From Bacteroidota bacterium (GTDB lineage: Bacteria; Bacteroidota; Ignavibacteria; Ignavibacteriales; Melioribacteraceae), in assembly GCA_021824635.1 (NCBI GenBank), contig JAKAKD010000093.1, positions 1-39,169 on the forward strand: a stretch of 39,169 nt of DNA, in the 5' to 3' direction. This document shows positions 36,111-39,169 of the stretch, piece by piece; positions within the stretch are counted from its first letter, which is position 1, and each line of letters begins with the position of its first letter. Under the pieces are notes generated by a model. That model saw only the letters and a program-made list of their open reading frames with translations. It had not been told where the DNA came from and did no database searches. Made by a program: the position numbers and the translations under genes.

Positions 36111-37613
36111 ATGAAAAAAATATTTTTACTTGTTTTCATTCTTATGACTAATTTATCATTCGCTCAAATGATGAACAGTCATCTTAGAGCAGATAAATTA
36201 GACACACTAACATTAACCGGTAAAGCAATTGTTGATCAATCAACACCGGTCCAGCAGTATTTTATAGATACAAATCTTGACGGGAATGCTGATTATCATC
36301 TTAACTTTGGTCCGCCATGGTATCAACCTGATAGTTCCGCTGCTCAACGTCCCCAAGACGGTGATCAAATAAAAATTGTTGGCGGTGCCTATCAATCATC
36401 TAAATACAATTTTAAGTCGATAGCAGTTTATGAAATCAACGATCTGTTCTGGCGGGATCCATTCTTTGCTGATTGGAATGACATGGGTAAACACAACCAC
36501 ATGTTCGGATGGAGTAAATATGGAATGTTCAGCGGGAGTTATGGTTTCGGTTGGAATCATGACTCACTAAAAACTGTTACGCTAACCGGTACGGCTTTAG
36601 TGGATACAACTTTCATGATGGATCATTTTTACTTAGATACCAACAACGACGAAAAGCCAAATTATTTTTTAAATTTTGGACCTTACTGGTATTTGCCCTC
36701 GTCCGGAGCCAAGAGACCTCAAAATGGCGCAACAGTTACAGTCATGGGCGCCTTGCTTTCCAACAGTTCCGGTTTATCAATGTTGATTGTTTATGAGATT
36801 AACGGAGAAGTATGGAGAGACTCGACAAAGCTAAATCCACATTTCGGAGGTGGATGGATAAATAGAAATTCTGTTTCGATGCGCTTCAATTCCCCTTTTG
36901 ATGACAGCACAATGGTAACAATGATGCAAGGATGGCACATGATGGGTCCTTTACCGGATTCCGTTTTCGGTCAGATGTTCGAAGTTTATCCTGAGAATAT
37001 GCCTAACTATAAAGGTCAAAATATTTTTGCCGGCTACGAAATTGATATGTTCAATCCTTCCGGTAATAATATGATGTGGCAAAATGGTCATGGTGGCGGT
37101 CACATGGATTTCGGGAACAACCTCAAAGTTCAGCTTCATTTTACAGATGCGCAGCTAAACGCATATAATATGAACAAGAACAGAATCCAGGTAAAACTTT
37201 GGGATAACCAAACGAGTTCGTGGAAAACCGTTACAGCATCTGTGGACGAACTAAACAACATAGTATCGTTCAGTTCATCAACTGCTAGCGGATTCGTAGC
37301 TTTAACAAGTTCAGAAGTAACTGCCGTTGAAAACGATCAAGTTGTACCAACAGAATTTGCTCTCGATCAAAATTATCCCAATCCTTTTAATCCATCTACA
37401 ACAATTTCTTACAAACTTTCATCCAATGGTAATGTCAGTCTAAAAATTTATGATATTCTTGGCAATCAAGTTGCAACTCTTATAACCGGATATCAAAACG
37501 CAGGTAGTCATAAGATTAACTTTGATGCAAGCGCACTTGCAAGCGGAATATATTTTTACAAATTGCAAACTAGCAATCTTATTCAAGTAAAAAAAATGAT
37601 GCTGCTAAAATAA
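36111..37613 (+). CDS. Exported Met/His-rich protein with duplicated domain and T9SS sorting domain
   Basis: The protein has 500 residues. A signal peptide (MKKIFLLVFILMTNLSFA) is followed by two copies of an approximately 85-residue domain (about 30-115 and 150-235), each with LTLTG-A-VD, a F-DTN-D strand, LNFGP-WY-P, a RPQ-G segment and VYEIN---WRD. Met- and His-rich linkers follow (HNHMFGWSKYGMF, MMQGWHMMGPLP, MMWQNGHGGGHMDF). A C-terminal type A T9SS sorting domain begins NYPNPFNPSTTISYKL (about 415-500). The role is unknown; the Met/His clusters would fit copper or other metal binding. It is transcribed alone, between a 396-nt gap and a terminator. Confidence 0.8.
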   Translation: MKKIFLLVFILMTNLSFAQMMNSHLRADKLDTLTLTGKAIVDQSTPVQQYFIDTNLDGNADYHLNFGPPWYQPDSSAAQRPQDGDQIKIVGGAYQSSKYNFKSIAVYEINDLFWRDPFFADWNDMGKHNHMFGWSKYGMFSGSYGFGWNHDSLKTVTLTGTALVDTTFMMDHFYLDTNNDEKPNYFLNFGPYWYLPSSGAKRPQNGATVTVMGALLSNSSGLSMLIVYEINGEVWRDSTKLNPHFGGGWINRNSVSMRFNSPFDDSTMVTMMQGWHMMGPLPDSVFGQMFEVYPENMPNYKGQNIFAGYEIDMFNPSGNNMMWQNGHGGGHMDFGNNLKVQLHFTDAQLNAYNMNKNRIQVKLWDNQTSSWKTVTASVDELNNIVSFSSSTASGFVALTSSEVTAVENDQVVPTEFALDQNYPNPFNPSTTISYKLSSNGNVSLKIYDILGNQVATLITGYQNAGSHKINFDASALASGIYFYKLQTSNLIQVKKMMLLK

Positions 37614-37624
37614 AACCTTTAAAG

Positions 37625-37657
37625 GCGGAGCTTGAATAATCAAGCTCCGCTTTTCTT
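37625..37657 (+). terminator. Rho-independent terminator after the T9SS cargo gene
   Basis: A perfect 11-bp stem, GCGGAGCTTGA (37625-37635) with TCAAGCTCCGC (37640-37650), has loop ATAA and is followed by TTTTCTT. It starts 12 nt after the stop codon. Confidence 0.92.
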
Positions 37658-37721
37658 CTAAATTCAATTCTACATATTCTTTTGGAATTTGGTAATTTAA
37701 TGCCGGATTATTGGAAAGATC

Positions 37722-39169
37722 ATGATATCGGCAGGAAAAGTATTTTCATCTAAAAAAACAATTGAGCTCATTGCAGTTATTCTCCTCTTTCTACTTTCGC
37801 TGTTGTGGCTATTCAATCCATTCAATCGCTTTATCGAAAACACTTTTACCAAATTAACGGGACAAAGATCATTAGACTCTCGTATAATTATAATTCACAT
37901 AAATGATGCTGATATTGAAAAACTCGGCGGCTGGCCTCTGAAGAGGAGCTATTACGCATTACTGATTGACAAACTAACAAAGTTAGCTGTTTCCAAAATT
38001 GGTATCGAAGTTCTTCTATCGAATAACGCAGCAATCCAATCTATCTATAACGATCTATTGAATGAAGAAATTAAACGCAGCGGAAGAGTTGTTGTATCGT
38101 CTTTGATAACAAATGTCGGAGGAGCCGATTCAATAATATATTCGCAACCAAAATTAGACAATCCAAATCTCACGAGCGGTCATTTAAATTATATTTCAGG
38201 TGATGGCATTTATATCCCAAATTTAATAACGGTTAACGGCACGCATGAAAAATCCTTTTCTTCGGCTCTGGCAAATAAAGATTTCAATTATAACCGGACA
38301 AAAATCAATTTCTATAACTCATGGAAAAATTATCAAAACTATTCTCTTATAGAATTTTTCGGAATGGTTGAAGATAACGGCAGCAGCCTTGTAAGTTTCA
38401 AAAACAAAATTGTTTTGGTTGGTGTAAGCGATCCATCCATCGCAAAAACTATTTCTACCGGTTATGATAATGAGCTTCCTGGTGTTGCGCTTCATGCCTT
38501 TGCGCTCGATAACATTCTCACAAATCGTACTCTTAATTTCCGTTTAAGTTCATATCTGGCATTTGTTTTTTTGATGCTGTTGTTTGCAGTAATTCTGATT
38601 AATATAAAACTTTCGCCGGCGTATGCTGCTTTGATCTACCTTTTCGTTTTTTTTATCACCGCTTATATTCTCTTAATATTTTTCTTCATCGAAGTAAATT
38701 ATTCGGCAGTAATAATTCCAACAATTGTTTATCTCATGATCGAGTTCGGTTTTAATCTTTCCGAGAGCAAAGCAAAATTGAAAAATACTTTCAACGAATC
38801 TGAAATATTGAAACGTGCGTTATCGGTAAAAGAAGAAGAATTGGTTAGATTAAAAGATCAACTCGGTTCTGCATCCGATAAGAAACAGAGCGAACTAATC
38901 TCCAAGATTGTTTTTCTAGAAGATGAGATATCACAACTGAAAAAATGGAAAGATGATAATGAACCGGAGATCATTTATGCCGGAGAAGAAACGATTACAA
39001 ATTTTGAGGGAATGGTCTTTCAAAGCAATGTTATGCGCGACCTTGTTGAAATGGTAAAAAAAGTCTCAGCTTCCGATGCAACAACTTTAATTCTTGGCGA
39101 GAGCGGCAGCGGAAAAGAACTTGTAGCAAGGGCAATTCATAATCTTGGAAAACGAAAAAATAATAACTT
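37722..39169 (+). CDS. CHASE2 membrane sensor fused to sigma-54 (NtrC-type) AAA+ domain, cut at window end
   Basis: The ATG at 37722 has GGAAAG about 3 nt upstream and the frame stays open for 482 codons to the edge. An N-terminal membrane helix (about 13-32) is followed by an extracytoplasmic CHASE2 region (about 45-270; DSRIIIIHINDADIEKLGGW, then KNKIVLVGVSDPS and LPGVALHAFALDNILTNRTL). Three or so membrane helices (about 280-350), a coiled coil (about 350-410) and the start of an AAA+ module come next: FQSNVMRDLVEMVKKVSASD and Walker A ILGESGSGKELVARAIH. These two pieces are the opening of a sigma-54 enhancer-binding domain. The rest, including any DNA-binding HTH, is beyond the window. 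It would be a membrane-anchored activator. Confidence 0.85.
   Translation, partial: MISAGKVFSSKKTIELIAVILLFLLSLLWLFNPFNRFIENTFTKLTGQRSLDSRIIIIHINDADIEKLGGWPLKRSYYALLIDKLTKLAVSKIGIEVLLSNNAAIQSIYNDLLNEEIKRSGRVVVSSLITNVGGADSIIYSQPKLDNPNLTSGHLNYISGDGIYIPNLITVNGTHEKSFSSALANKDFNYNRTKINFYNSWKNYQNYSLIEFFGMVEDNGSSLVSFKNKIVLVGVSDPSIAKTISTGYDNELPGVALHAFALDNILTNRTLNFRLSSYLAFVFLMLLFAVILINIKLSPAYAALIYLFVFFITAYILLIFFFIEVNYSAVIIPTIVYLMIEFGFNLSESKAKLKNTFNESEILKRALSVKEEELVRLKDQLGSASDKKQSELISKIVFLEDEISQLKKWKDDNEPEIIYAGEETITNFEGMVFQSNVMRDLVEMVKKVSASDATTLILGESGSGKELVARAIHNLGKRKNNN

Overview
The window looks like a stretch of chromosome from a low-GC member of the Ignavibacteriota (Bacteroidota/Chlorobiota side of the tree), probably from an environmental or metagenome-assembled genome. 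The reasons are the type IX secretion (T9SS) genes porU and porV, several proteins ending in T9SS sorting domains (including the typical NYPNPFNPSTTISY start), AT-rich codon use, large multi-PAS kinases and a multiheme cytochrome. The taxonomic call is inference from protein style; there is no rRNA in the window.

Layout. (1) 1-8998, minus strand: a T9SS cluster transcribed from a good TTGACA/TAAATT promoter: porU sortase, porV-like outer-membrane protein, a very large M6-like protein that has lost its zinc motif, and the N-terminal part of a secreted HEXXH metalloprotease that runs off the left edge. (2) 9131-10675, minus: three overlapping genes, a thioredoxin-fold 2Fe-2S protein, endonuclease III (nth) and an HD-domain hydrolase. 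(3) 10759-11163: a tRNA-Glu(CTC) gene, a small GIY-YIG nuclease gene directly behind it, then a displaced second copy of the tRNA 3' half that begins exactly in the anticodon loop and has itself received a 22-nt hairpin insertion. This is the most suggestive mobile unit here. (4) 11216-12757, minus: a polytopic membrane protein of GT-C glycosyltransferase type. (5) 13186-29185, plus: a 16-kb signal-transduction island: a 7-PAS/GAF HisKA_2 kinase, a REC-6xPAS-histidine kinase, a REC-LytTR regulator, a REC-histidine kinase, two small unknown proteins (one of only 37 residues), a chemoreceptor and a CHASE3-like/PAS kinase. The gaps between these genes are filled with palindromic and tandem repeats. 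(6) 29200-29820, minus: a SAM methyltransferase. (7) 29984-34458, minus: a sulfur/electron-transfer operon: MarR regulator, octaheme cytochrome c of the tetrathionate-reductase family, cytochrome b, a half-size YeeE/YedE transporter protein, and a second YeeE/YedE half fused to a cysteine-less rhodanese-like domain ending in Gly-Gly-Cys. (8) 34674-35714, minus: a deaminase that looks more like adenine than adenosine deaminase. (9) 36111-37613, plus: a Met/His-rich T9SS-exported protein with an internal duplication and a clear terminator. (10) 37722-39169, plus, cut by the window edge: a CHASE2 membrane sensor joined to an NtrC-type (sigma-54) AAA+ module.

How the parts may work together. The T9SS genes would export and anchor the sorting-domain proteins seen at both ends of the window. 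The signalling island can be read as a phosphorelay: the HisKA_2 kinase has no receiver of its own, and the next gene starts with one and overlaps a LytTR regulator. The sulfur operon couples a quinol-linked cytochrome b to an extracytoplasmic octaheme cytochrome and to a split sulfur-compound importer. These links are inferred from gene order and have not been tested.
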